Origin: Euglena gracilis
Lineage: Eukaryota > Euglenida > Euglenophyceae > Euglenales
Assembly: GCA_039621445.1 (NCBI GenBank)
Contig: CP154957.1
Coordinates: 26,644,541-26,708,540 of the forward strand
Direction of reading: 5' to 3'
DNA: 64,000 nucleotides
Below the pieces are notes generated by a model, which saw only the letters and a list, made by a program, of their open reading frames with translations, ran no database searches and had not been told where the DNA came from. The position numbers and the translations under genes are program-made. Shown here one piece after another: positions 18,801 through 29,461 of the stretch; position 1 is the stretch's first letter, and each line of letters begins with the position of its first letter.

Positions 18801-21800
18801 CACTTCCGCGATGGGGAGGTTCCGGGCGGTATTGCGGGGGCGGATCCGCCCTGGCTTGGCGGCGGGCTTCGGCTCCTGCGCTGCAGCGGCCTCGGCCGGG
18901 GTGGGCTCGCCTTCGGCCTCCGCCGCCTCGGTCCCGGGCTCCGCCTGCCCGGGGACGGCGGCCTCCCCCTCCGGGGGGACAGCCACAGGGTCGGCCATGG
19001 TGTGTGACCTGAGGCAAGGCGCAGTTTCAAAAAAGGGGGGGTTTCTCACCAGTGACTGAACTACACATTCCACAGCTGAATGAAGCAGATTTGAAACGCC
19101 TTCTACCCTACGGCAGGCAATCCGCCCCAAATGTGGCAAAAATTCATCCGACTTAGGCATTTTCAGGCAAAACATGGAAAAAGTGTGAAACGTTTTAACG
19201 GAACGCACAACATGCATTATTCCGGTCCATAACAAGGGGGGGTATGAATATGCTGCGTTTTCGTATACTTTCACGGCGTGTCGGTGCCAAAAAATGCCCA
19301 ACACAAACCGGGGGTGACACGTCACGCATTCAGGTCGCGAAACAGTTAACGCACGGGCGGTTTGCCGTTGGACGTCCGTAGGCCGGTTTTTTGGGAAATC
19401 TAGAAGGTGTATGGAGGGGAGTTTTCAATTTTTTTCTTTTGGCGAACATGCACCTGGTTGTGGCGCATGGAATAATCCATAAAATAAACTGTGGTATGAC
19501 TTGTATCAAAAGTTACGAAATCGTCGCCTCGTCGGAGAATCCGCTCAGTCGGACCCCTCGAAGGGGTCCGCCGGGACGTACACGCGGGCCGCCCTCGGCT
19601 CCGCCGTGTCCCGACTGCTGGTGGCCGCCCCGCGCCCTGCAGGGTCCACTGGTGCCCGCCCGCCCGCCCGCGGAGGTGACTCGTCACCCACCGGCGATTC
19701 GAATCGCGACCGTCGAGTTGGTCGCTCTTGCAGGGACCCCTCTGAGGAGGAGTCGGCGGCCACGGACAACGGCAGATTCAAGGTGCTGCACAGCATGAAT
19801 TTTTTAAAATACACTTTTGATGCGCGCAATTGCGCAAATGAAACACAATGTGTGGCTTCTGGGAGGGGGTGTGTGACCCCCTGTCCTCAAAAACGTTCAT
19901 ACTCTCCAACCTACGGAGCTGCAAACGTTCAGTACCTTTCCCCCTGCTTTCAGAACACAGAGAATTCCTCAAACAAACACGGAGCATGCACAGGCGGACA
20001 AACACCTTGACTAAAGGGCCACCGTTTTCCAAGGGGACTGAAGGAACTCTTTATCAGACGCAGTACACATACAGGGCCTACCGCACTTGCCACTTAGGAG
20101 CAGTGTGAAACAGTTCACACTTTTGATGCGCGCATTTGCGCAAATAAAAAGTATAAACATTTTCATAAGGTACAACCGTATTGACAGCATCACCACTCAC
20201 GTGCACACTTTTTTAACGTTTGATGCGCGCAAATGCGCAAATGCTAAACTACACTTCTGTTTTACTGAGGAAAACATATTCGCAGTACAACGGCGACAGT
20301 AAATACAGCCCCCCTTAAAAAAAATGGACTGACCAACCGCGAGTCTGGCTACTGCCTCCCTAGCAGCCCTCTGCTGACGTGGACGGCGACGACCCAGCAC
20401 GCTGTCCCAGTGGACCTGGCACAGGTCCAACTCCGCCTGCGACCGGCGGCTGCGGCCAGCCTGCGCGTCGTAGCACAGCTGGTCCAGCTCCGCCGCCGCG
20501 TCGGCCGAGGGCACCTGGTCCTTCAGGAGCGTCCGCAGCGCGTACTGCAGCACGTCCTTCAGGGCCGTCTCCCCCTTCGGACCCGCGTCGGGCGCCAGCA
20601 GGGATGGCGGACCCACCCAGCTGTCCGGCCACCGCAGGACCACGGACTGGTCCTCGGACTCCTCCCCCTCGTCCGCGTCCCAGCACCCCCGTCGCAGCCC
20701 CCTCACCGAGGCGAACGTCACCATCTGGTGGACCAGCCGGTCGGGGGCGTCCAGCGGCGGCCGCAGCTCACTGCCGTCCAGCAGGTCTCCACCCCGCCCG
20801 CCCGCAGCTCCCGGGCGTGCTGCCCCCTGCCTCACCAGGAGGTAGAGGTCCATCACGTCCTCCACCTCCACCGCCTCTGGGTGCTGCTGCATCGAGCCGC
20901 CCAGCCTGCTGAGGGTGGCCTCGTTCACCTCCTCCGAGAAGCAGCAGGCGGGCAGCTGGTCGTGCCACCGGTCCCACATCAGCAGCGCGCACGCCAGCGT
21001 CCGCACGTAGTCCGAGTGGCCGCGCGGCCGGTGTCCGGGTGTCGGTGCCTCCAGGTGCAGCAGCATCGTCAGGGCGTTGCACAGCACCTTCCGCGCCTGT
21101 CCACCGGTCTGCGGCCGCCGCTCCTCCCAGTGGCACTCCCGCACCTGCCACCCCAGCGCGAAGCAGGCCGGCGCCCACATCAGCAGCAGGTCCTCCAGTG
21201 CCTGCGCCACTGCCAGGTCCCGCTCCAGATTCTCCAGGGCCTCCTCGGCCTGGGCCTCCTTCCGGCGGCAGTCCTCCAGCGCCCGGATGCACTCCATCTC
21301 CCGGCTCCCCGACTGCCACGCCCGCTGCATCTTGGCCTGGCCGTCGCGTGCCGCACCTGCCTCGCGGTCTGCCGCTCCGCCTCCTCCTTCCGTCGCTGGG
21401 CCTGCTGCGTCAGCTGCCGCCGCCGCTCCACCTCGGGCACCACGGTGTCCCGCCGCCGCCGCAGGGCCCGGATCAACCGTCGGAGGCGGGCGCGGCGGTC
21501 CGCCGGCACCAGCAGCATGGCGCCGACCCACATCTCCAGCGCCCGCACCTTCGGCTTGGTAGACCACTGCTCGCCCGGCGCCATAGTGCCCCACTGCAGG
21601 AACAGGAACAGCGGCAGCAGGCGGCGGTACAGCACGTACAGCACCTGCTTGTACGCGTGCCACACGCCGTACAGCGGGGGCAGCTGCCGCAGCGCCTCGC
21701 CCGCGTCCCACCGCTGGCACTCCCGCCCGTACACCACCTTCAGCTGGCGGTACCACAGGTTGATGTCCACCAGCAGGGGCAGCGGCGCCTTCACGCGGCC

Positions 21801-24800
21801 CAGGACGTCGCCCTTCAGGAAGCGGAGGACCTTCAGCATCCCCACCTGGGAGGAGATGCGGTCGTCCGTCAGCATGAAGGGGCGCCACACTGGGCACCGG
21901 GCGTTCTCTCAGCCGCATCAGAGTCACCGCCCTCTGTGTGTTCACCGACTGCATAGTCACACCTCCGATACAAAACAGACGGTAAACCGTTTTGATGCGC
22001 GCATTTGCGCAAATGCGCGCATCAAAACGGTTCACACATGTTCATCAGATCCAGGGTGTGACCCAGCACTGGAACTCATCCAAACTCACATCTGCGCGCA
22101 AATGCGCAAATCAAATGGAAGTGGCAGTACAAAAGAGAAACCTGTACGCAACACCGCTTCCCCACCAAAGACTGGAATGAAATTTCAGAAACTCCTCGTA
22201 CAGTAATGTGCGCGCAATTGCGCGCATGTCGGTGTAATTAAATTCACTTCAACTGAGACGCAGCCACAACCCTACCCCCAAAACATCAACACCAACATGC
22301 ACGGGCTGTTCAGACCCCTTAGCCCATCAACCTACAGAGGCTATTCCAAAAACAACACACACTCAGTCGCTCTGATGTTCGGGGCACGTCCAGCAGTACG
22401 CGCAGCTCGTGCACCTCCAGCGGGCGTGCGCTGATCTCGGAGACCAGCTCCAGGAACGCCGGCAGGTCGCTCCGCACCAGCCGTGCGGACACCCGGTGGA
22501 TGCGGCCCAGCAGCTGCTCCAGCGACGGGTACCCCGGGTACTCCGGGATGGCGTCCACCGCCGTCCGCATCATCGCCATGACGCAGCAGTCGTGGGTGCG
22601 GATCACCATCCGGGGGTGCGACGTCATCGCCCGCTTCCAGAAGTTGTCGAACCACAGGACGCAGCTCCGCCCCTCCGACTGCTGCCACAGGTCCTCCAGC
22701 CGCTCGCAGGCCCGCTGCCGCCGCCACTGCCGGTTCCACATCGGCTCCTCCGGCAGGATGCCACTGGGCCGCAGCAGTTGACTGGCCGCCCGGTGCCTCG
22801 CCAGCGGCGCCTCGTGCTCCTCCGCCACCACCCGCTGCGCCGCTCGCGGGCAGGCGTGCTGCCGCAGCGCCCGGTACACGGCCCAGGCGTCTTTCAGCAG
22901 CAGCTCGATCCTCTGCCGCCGGGGCTTCCGGGCCAGCTCCTCCAGCAGCGCCGCCCCGCCCTCCGTCCGCAGCGGCACCCGGGTGTGGGCCACCTGCACC
23001 ACCAGCGTCTGCAGCGGGTGGCCGCGCTGCACCACCGCCGCCACGAACTCCTCGTAGGTGGCAGCAAAGTGGGCCTTCACCAGCTGGCCCAGCAGCTTTC
23101 CCGACTCCGCGGCCAGGGCGGCCTCCTCGCTGTAGCCCTCGCAGCCACGGCGCCGGGAGTGGGTGCTGCTGGCCTGGGAGGACTCCATCCAGTCCCCTCC
23201 AGATCTGCGGGCACACCACCACCTTTCACCCTAACCCTTAAATCCGTTAACGTGCCACCCACCACTGTCACCATTCCGCCTGCATTACACAAACACACAT
23301 TCACACACTACACATCTACACATCTGTAAGTCATGTATTTTCTTCAGAAAATGTTTTGTGCGCGCAATTGCGCAAGTCAACAAACAAAAAAAGCACACAT
23401 CAATTCACCGCTGTACTCTGCCTGGTCATTCCCCCATTTACGTCAACTCCAGACAGGCACAGCAATCACACATTGCCATAGGGCCTGAACCACACCGCAC
23501 GTCACAGACACACTCTCAAATCGGTTGTCATCGTAGCTGCTTCGGATTCACAACATCTCCAGCAGTCGTACAAATCAGACCCCCTTTCACTCCACCAAGT
23601 AGGTGCCAACACCCACAGTGTGTCAGTGGTCACACAACCCCCATTGGGTAGTCTTGCAACAAGAATCAACACAATGTGCGCGCAATTGCGCAAATCAAAT
23701 AAGGACACTTTGTATCACTGACACAAATCTGGGGCGTCACAACCGCCCTCTCAGCAACTGAATCCATAATTGAGGAAGTAATCGTTTGATGCGCGCATTT
23801 GCGCAAGTGTGCAATGCGCCATAAGTAAATTTCTGTTGGACATCAATTGGAAGGTTCCATTTCGCCGGTCGTTTCTTCGCCCTTGTCCAAAACAGGGGTG
23901 TCACACCCCTCTCCAAGCACACTCAATTCCTTCGTAATTCACACTCCGTGGCATCCAACACACCCTCGCAATAATTCTGAAACTCACCAAGGGTGTCTGA
24001 TTTCATCGCCTGCCAAACCATCCGCGTCCACGGGTCACATTTGGGCCCTCAAAAGTCAAAAACTGTACGCCGCCAGATCTGGCCAGGTGGGTGCCGCGGG
24101 GTGGTGTGGGGTGGAAGTGGGTGTCGATAGGTGCCTCACGGACAGCGTAGAGACAAGCAGCTGCGGAGAGGGGGAGGTACAAATTTGCACGCGCCCGTCA
24201 CGTCGCGAAGTCCAGTTAGGACTTTGCATTCGAAGGGGTTCGAATTGCCCAGCCCTAACGACTTTCGTTCGCGATCACAAATTTTTTTTTCGTCGGACAG
24301 GGGACAGGGTCCCAGGGGTTACAAAAAAAGTGGTACATTTGCGCAATTGCGCGCATCCAAAGAAAAAAAGGAAAGTGCGAATCCGGCCGCCTAAGTGGGA
24401 GAATTGTTGGATTTTTTGCCTCAACAAAGTGGCCAGCAGGTTTTCACCTTGGAGTAATTTCCCCTCGCTTAATTGGTATCCCATCTTTTTGGTCCTGGGC
24501 AGCCAAAGACAGACGTCTTCTGCGGAAACAATTTAGTTTTTGTTTTGTTGAATTTGGGCATGGCATATGGCATGGAGTCACATCTCAGCGAACACACATT
24601 CACATCTCAGGGTGGTGGGGGCACCACCGCCCACCCCCCATCCTGGTGGGTCGGAGGTGGGGGTCCGACCCCCCCCCACTGGGCCTTACTGTTTTTCTGG
24701 GTGCGCCAAACCTTTAGTTCAAAATTTTCCTTCGGCGCCGAAGGAATTTTCTTTGTGCGGGTGCTGTGGTGGCTGGGGGGGGTCGACCCCCGCCCACCCG

Positions 24801-25274
24801 GCCTTCCCGTCCAGCCCTGCCCCCGCCCCCTGGCCCAGACCCAGAGCACGTTCTGGAGCGCTGCCTGGACCTGACGCAGCTCCGCGTGGTGGTGTTGGAC
24901 GAGGCGGATCGGCTCCTGGACCTCGGTGTGCCCCGGTCTGTTCCTTCCATCCCCGGTCCTCCGCCCCCACAGGCTTCCACGCCCAGACCTCGGCGCTGCT
25001 CGACCTCGCCCGGCCCGCCACCCCGACGACGGTCCTGACCACCGCCACTTGGCCCGCCGCCCTGCGGGAGCTCGCGGCGCAGTGGCTGCGGCCGGGGGCG
25101 CTGCGCATTAATGTCGGCGGGCTGGCGCTGGCCGCCGCCGCCACCGTGCGGCATGGCGTGGAGGCGGTGCCGGGAGGCAGCGCGGTTCTGCGGAAGCGGC
25201 TTGTGGAGCGGGTGCGGGTGGTGGTGCAGGACAAGGAGTCAGTGCTCGTGTTTGTGACTTACCGAAAGGAGGCA

Positions 25275-25365
<91 letters not shown>

Positions 25366-25381
25366 GTGTTGTGTGTGTGTG

Positions 25382-25429
<48 letters not shown>

Positions 25430-25466
25430 GTGTTGTGTTGTGTGTGTGTGTGTGTGTGTGTGTGGT

Positions 25467-25535
<69 letters not shown>

Positions 25536-26982
25536 ATAGGTGTAGAGTGCGTGCAGAGTGTGCACATCTGCGCACATGTATGTGTGTCTGTTCTAGATGA
25601 GTGTGTGCATTGTGTGTGTCCTTTCAGGCATTTTTTTTGTGATCTCTGTGTGCAGGTGCATATCAAAATATACCCTACATCCTTGCCAGGCAAACCATAC
25701 AGGTTGTCCATCTCCTTGCTTACAGCAGACCTGGTGGGTATGCGGTCACACAGCAGCTATTGCCCCATACTTTTACAGGGACGTGGCCCGGTTCCTCACG
25801 ACCCATGGCATTTCGGCCGCGGCCCTGCACGGGGAGATGCCGCAGACGACCCGGCAAAGCGTGCTGGACGATTTCACTTCTGGTCGCGTGCCAGTGCTGG
25901 TCGCCCAGGGCCCTGGGAGGGGGGCGAGGGGGGACGGGCGGGGGGGGGGGTGTTGGAGACTGGGGGGGGCTTATCTAGTAATGTGTTCTTTTAGATCCTA
26001 ACAGCTTATTTTATTATTTACAATGTGGTGATTTGTGCCAAAGCTGCGCACGAGCATTGGAATCTTTCAGTGACATGCTCCAACCGATAAGCTGGATGCA
26101 AAAAGAAAACCCGACGTAATAATGCTCGGGCGCGTTTTTGTTCCCGGCTGACCCAACACCCCCTAATTGCCCTCCCCGGCGTCGACGGGGCCCTGCCCCC
26201 GCCACGGACGTCGCAGCCCGGGGACTGGATGTGCCCTCCCTGCGGCATGTCATCCTCTGCTCCCCAGGGGTCTCCGTGGAGCGCAGGTGGCTCGTTGGCT
26301 GTTGTTTTATTTCACCAAAATGGCATGGCACACACTCCACCCGTCCACTCCGGTGTGTTTTTTTTACACCTAAAAAATGGTGTCAAGCGCGGGTGCCAGA
26401 AAACCGCTGCCTGGCGGCGCAGTATGTCCACCGGGTCGGGCGGTGCGGGCGCCGGCCTGGCGTGGCGGGGGAGGCGCACACCTTCGTGACGGACGCGGAC
26501 GCAAAACTGCTGCCCCAGCTCGTGCCACTGCTGCAGCGCTGGAAGCAGGTTCCCCTCCAGATGCAACGTCACAGATCCCTCCATTGTTTTGCATTGGAGT
26601 GGTTTTCTCTTCCTTCCATGGTGCCATGTGCGTGTGCAGGTGCACAGCTGCTTGTTTTTGTTTGTAACTTGTGCCGTCACATTGCACCAACTTGCCCATA
26701 GGCCGCATTGTGGGTTTTGCGTTTCAGCCAGCAAGGGCTTCGCAGTCCCATCCCTCATTTCCACAGACCGTCCCGCCTGCAGTGCTGCAGATGATGCGAC
26801 GCGTGGAGGCGAAGGCCGCAGCACCTCCGCCAGCCCCCCACCACCCGGGCGTGGACGTCACTGGTGACGAGGACGATCAGGCGGCGCGGCGGGCCAATCA
26901 GGAGCGGCAACGGCTCACCCATGCGAAGCAGGTGGCGATGGCGCATCAGCAGCAGAAGGGACGCAAGGGGCCCCGCCGCTGA
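9888..26982 (+). CDS. DEAD-box ATP-dependent RNA helicase (core and C-terminus)
   Basis: RNA-unwinding ATPase of superfamily 2. Exons: ~9888-10160 (VPVRSFAELPG), 10535-10649 (Q-motif LQPTPIQ), 12440-12548 (P-loop SPTGSGKTLAYLLP completed across the intron), 12986-13043 (PTRELCQQ), 13250-13350 (VFGVAGGGNPFPQ), 13465-13552 (GTPGRLL), 24841-24925 (VVVLDEADRLLDL), 24973-25276 (motif III as TTATWP), 25779-25905 (LHGEM), 26204-26283 (DVAARGLD), 26422-26548 (YVHRVGRCGR) and 26767-26982 (basic tail, stop TGA 26980-26982). All helicase motifs are present in order, so it is probably functional. Six introns are GT-AG (10161-10534, 10650-12439, 13044-13249, 24926-24972, 25277-25778, 26549-26766). Five are inverted-repeat introns, one of 11.3 kb hosting transposon A. 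The paralogue is not identified. Confidence 0.92.
10650..12439 (+). other. Long GT-AG intron, AT-rich centre
   Basis: Splits the P-loop glycine codon (phase 1) between ...SPT and SGKT. The centre (11,450-12,020) is strongly A/T-rich with TATA palindromes. The remainder is G/C-run sequence. No coding signal seen. Confidence 0.85.
12549..12985 (+). other. Inverted-repeat intron in DEAD-box gene
   Basis: Begins CAGGGCAT, ends CACGCCCTG at 12977, plus octamer ccatcggt. Removal joins QALVV to PTRELCQQ in frame (motif Ia). The interior has the 'gtcactggct' and 'gactggttttt' phrases of the window's MITEs. Confidence 0.85.
13351..13464 (+). other. Short inverted-repeat intron in DEAD-box gene
   Basis: Begins CAGGATGGCC, ends GAGCCATCCTG at 13456, plus octamer ctctcagc. 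Removal (114 nt) joins NPFPQRAALLL to AHADLLVGTPGR in frame. Confidence 0.85.
13788..14989. repeat. Left arm of transposon A: palindromes and GAGAGGGG minisatellite
   Basis: Non-coding 3' arm downstream of the minus-strand genes. Holds palindromes TGCGCATATGCGCA (~13791), CGCGCAATTGCGCA (~14490) and CGCAATTGCGCGC (~14967), and imperfect CACGAGAGGGG repeats (14757-14815, continuing at 15020-15080). Confidence 0.75.
18060..18176. repeat. CACGAGAGGGGCNG minisatellite
   Basis: About nine imperfect 13-14-bp units in an intron of the ParB-like gene. Related GAGAGGGG units recur in the left arm of transposon A. Confidence 0.85.
18330..18470. repeat. Cluster of four GCGCAATTGCGC palindromes in one intron
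   Basis: Copies near 18330, 18367, 18408 and 18446, each followed by AA(A/G)TAAAA, all inside the first intron of the ParB-like gene. Confidence 0.9.
19545..23188 (-). CDS. Transposon A transposase-like protein
   Basis: Minus-strand gene, start ATG at about 23186-23188. Exon 1 (to ~22363) contains SCVLWFDNFWKRAM and CCVMAMMRTAVD. Exon 2 (from ~21933) contains RPFMLTDDRISSQ, PLPLLVDINLWYRQLK and GVWHAYKQVLYVLYRRLLPLF. A coiled coil and a long acidic region follow, then a C-terminal Ser/Glu-rich exon ending in a stop at 19545. The spaced Asp residues (DNFW, LVDIN) and the 'GxWHxxK' block resemble transposase-like DUF6589/KDZ-type proteins, but I cannot confirm homology by eye. The exon 1-2 join is GT-AG (22362 to 21934). 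The frame changes near 21350 across a 20-nt segment that begins GT and ends AG. A frameshift is the simpler reading. The last exon join is unresolved. Confidence 0.6.
22240..24372. repeat. Right arm of transposon A with palindromes
   Basis: Upstream of the transposase-like start. Palindromes of the GCGCAATTGCGC type at about 23358, 23675, 23788 and 24340. No convincing exon from 23,230 to 24,370. Confidence 0.7.
25277..25778 (+). other. GT-AG intron made largely of (TG)n
   Basis: The donor GT is the first unit of a ~260-bp TG tract (25277-25535). The acceptor is TTTTACAG. The join gives TYRKEARDVARFL. Confidence 0.9.
25906..26203 (+). other. Inverted-repeat intron in DEAD-box gene
   Basis: Begins CAGGGCCC, ends GGGCCCTG at 26195, plus octamer cccccgcc. 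Removal joins VPVLVA to TDVAARGLD, restoring motif V exactly. Confidence 0.9.
26284..26421 (+). other. Inverted-repeat intron in DEAD-box gene
   Basis: Begins CAGGTGGC, ends GCTGCCTG at 26413, plus octamer gcggcgca. Removal joins GVSVER to YVHRVGRCGR, restoring motif VI. Confidence 0.85.
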
Positions 26983-29461
26983 GCCCGCCAGTGTCGGCAA
27001 CCAGGCACCAGCATGTGATTTTCGCCGAAGAGTGGCCTCTGGAGGGTATTTGATTTGGTGCTAGCAAGTATGTTTGGGGTATGTTGAATGCTGGAGGCAG
27101 AATGGTCATTTCTGTAGGCGGCCAAATGTGCAAAAGTGTACTCACATTTCCAATTGTTTTTGAATCTCGTGAAGTGTCATTTTTTGTTCAAATGAGAATT
27201 TTCTGGCTATTTTGATGCTATGTGGCCAATTTATTATCTAATTTCACAGAAAAGATCCATGCATTGAATTTTGCGTGAAGAATGTGTCTGTATGTATGTA
27301 TGTATGTATGTATGTATGTATGTATGTATGTATGTATGTATGTATGTATGTATGTATGTATGTATGTGTGTATGTATGCATGCATGCATGCATGCATGCA
27401 TGTATGTATGTATGCAGGGGGGGGGGAAAATGCGTTTCGCATTTTTTCGCATTTTTGCGCATTTTTTGCGCATTTTTTCAAATTTTCCAAAAATGCGCAT
27501 TTTTGCGCATTTTTTCGCATTTTTTGCGCATTTTTTCGTTTTTTTCAGCACAGTTTTTTGCTTTTTGGCACATTTTTTCGTGATTTTCCAAAATTTTCGC
27601 ATTTTTTGACCATTTTTGCATTTTTTTGCAAAAATTTGAAATTTTTGACTTTTTTTGAAACATACATATTCCTCACTATTCTACATAATTTCTTCAAATT
27701 TGGTGCCATTTTTGCATGTTTTTGGGTAATTTTTGCATTTTCGTAATTTTTGCGCATTTTTTCTCGGATTTTGCACATTTTTGCGCATTTTTTCCAAAAA
27801 TGCGCATTTTTTGCGCATTTTTTTGCGCATTTTTGCGCATTTTTGCGCATTTTTGCGCATTTTTTCCGAGGCCGGGCGAGCGCATTTTTCCCCCCCCCCT
27901 GATGTATGTATGTATGTATGTATGTATGTATGTATGTATGTATGTATGTATGTATGTATGTATGTATGTATGTATGTATGTATGTATGTATGTATGTATG
28001 TATGTACGTATTTGTGTGTGTGTGTGTGTATGCATGCATGCATGCATGCACACATGCATGCATGCATGCATGCACACATGCATGCATACCAGGGCGGTCT
28101 TCAAGGGACAGGAAATGTTTTTTATTTTCTTAAGGACCGCCCCCCTTTCGGCCAAAGGGCTGACCAAGGGCCGGACTGGGATTTGAACGGGGTCCAAAAT
28201 TAAAAAGTCCAAAAAACACATTTTTTGATGATTTGCGTGGATGGGCGATGGTCCAAGGATGCCAGGAATCAGTTTTTTCCCGCCTGATGTCGATGTGTTC
28301 TCACCGAATAATGCCAAATTTCTTTGCCCATTTCCTGTATATTTGCATGTGAGTGTGAGTTTGAGTGTGCTGGGACACATACATGCATGTATGCATGCAT
28401 GAATGTACGTATGTGTGATGCATGTATGCTTCCATTCATACACCATACAGTTTTGTAACGCGCATACATGAAGGTATATACATATATGCAAACATTTCGT
28501 TATTTGACCACCGATCGCCAGGGTGGCAAAACCAATCTTCTTCTAAATCGACAGGATGTGTGTGCATGCGTACCCACAAACACCAAGAGTGGACACAGTT
28601 GGCGACTGTTTTGTTGATCGATTGTTGCTGTATTAATTGATGGTGTTTTCAGGGAACCAGTGGCCAATCCTCTGCACTCTCTCGACTGAACAAACTCCCT
28701 CCCCCATCTCATTCTTCCCAGACACGTGTCACCATCGGTGAGCGTGTCCCCCTCCCCATCCCCTGCGGACTGGCCAACCTGGACCGGTCTTGTCCACGCC
28801 ACCCATGCCAGGGTGAGGCACTTCCCGGCCACATTCCGTAGAGTGTGACCGGGGTGAGAGTCCCTTGGGGCACTGCTGAGAACGTTATTATTCGGTCAGG
28901 GTCCCTGGCAGCTGGCCTCCACCTCCAAAAAACATGAACTTAAAATTTTACACAGCCACTCTTTGAAGACCCCAAGGGAGCCACAAACCAGTCAGTCACT
29001 CTGAAAGCAATCAGTCAGAAGGCATAAAATAATGTGGTTGGAAGCAGGCTTATTTATTTTTCACCAACCCTGGGGTGGTGCCTTGTGCTGTGGGCAGGCT
29101 GTCCCCCATAGGGTCAGTCAGTTTTGGACCCCAGGGGCTGCCGACTAAGCCAAATTTCCTTTGAAAATGGCCAGTTTTGGTGCGGAAAACATCATCCTTT
29201 TGTGTACCGCACAACATACCGAAGACCAACACAGCACCCAGTTTTTTGTTGATTTTTTTGAAAAGAAATGTGCACAGTGTTGGCTTGAATGTTCTGAGGT
29301 TTGGTGGTGAGATTGCTTTTGCCTGTTTTCAGGGTTCCAGCTGCCCCCCCCCCCGGACCCGCATTACTGTTTTTCCAGGGTTCCCGCCGGCCCACGCCCC
29401 CCCCCCATCTGGAGGCCCTTAAGAAAACCCCCGTTCCCATCCTGTTCCACCCCCAGCACAC
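26983..29461 (+). other. Intergenic region, microsatellites and a MITE
   Basis: No coding exon seen. Contains (GTAT)n at 27287-27414 and 27902-28010, GCAT-type repeats (27376-27410, 28030-28085) and a MITE at 27415-27901. The rest is unremarkable. Confidence 0.7.
27415..27901. mobile_element. hAT-type MITE of the TTTTTGCGCA family, copy 1
   Basis: Begins CAGGGGGGGGGGAAAATGCG, ends CGCATTTTTCCCC...CTG. The interior is repeated TTTTTGCGCA. It sits inside and splits a GTAT microsatellite. Nearly identical to 52901-53386. Confidence 0.85.

Larger units (their letters stand above)
15209..18998 (-). pseudogene. Transposon A ORF: ParB-like N-terminus, low-complexity Lys/Glu/Ser tail; damaged
   Basis: Reads from ATG 18996-18998. 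Exon blocks (minus): 18998-18608, 18306 to ~18211, ~18066-17808, ~17660-17252, 17018-16785 and 16586-15209 (stop). Exons 1-2 give LPIAEVYKEEVKQW..., then PPLEMVRVTVWKKTENHYV and LMSGQHITSALKRWAE. This is laid out like ParB/sulfiredoxin-fold domains (Pi.Vr....y.li.GerR..A). The C-terminal ~380 residues are a Lys/Arg-Glu coiled stretch, a Ser run (15809-15842) and a KGKGKGK segment. Splice sites that I can read are GT-AG. Two lesions: an in-frame TAG at 16857-16859 in exon 5, and an apparent 1-nt insertion near 16475 that breaks the frame in exon 6. Function is inferred only, perhaps DNA binding for transposition. Confidence 0.6.
13749..24395. mobile_element. Transposon A: 10.6 kb, CTTAGGCGGC ends, 5-bp TSD
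   Basis: Perfect 23-bp inverted ends: 13749-13771 starting CTTAGGCGGCCGGATTCGCA, and its complement at 24373-24395. Flanking 5-bp direct repeats TGGGA at 13744-13748 and 24396-24400. It encodes two minus-strand multi-exon genes and carries about two dozen GCGCAATTGCGC-type palindromes outside exons. The ends match those of elements B and C. The combination of ends and 5-bp TSD does not fit a superfamily I can name with confidence. Confidence 0.92.
13553..24840 (+). other. 11.3-kb inverted-repeat intron hosting transposon A
   Basis: Begins CAGGGGGTGG, ends CCGCCCCCTG at 24832, plus octamer gcccagac. Removal joins EASAEDSSC to PEHVLERCLDL in frame, linking motif Ib to DEAD. Transposon A (13749-24395) lies entirely inside. 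Confidence 0.8.

Noticed and set aside
20379-22206. Plus-strand ORFs of 598 and 305 aa
   Set aside because: Pro/Ala/Arg-rich shadows of the minus-strand transposase-like gene.
24180-24262. tRNA-like GGGGTTCGAATTGCCC near the right end of transposon A
   Set aside because: B-box-like only; no acceptor pairing or A-box found.
13788-24355. Regular short palindromes as a CRISPR array
   Set aside because: Spacing is irregular (tens to thousands of bases), repeats lie in introns of eukaryotic-style genes, and no cas genes are present.
13749-24395. Assignment of transposon A to hAT or KDZ
   Set aside because: Those make 8-bp duplications; A has a clear 5-bp duplication, and so does C.
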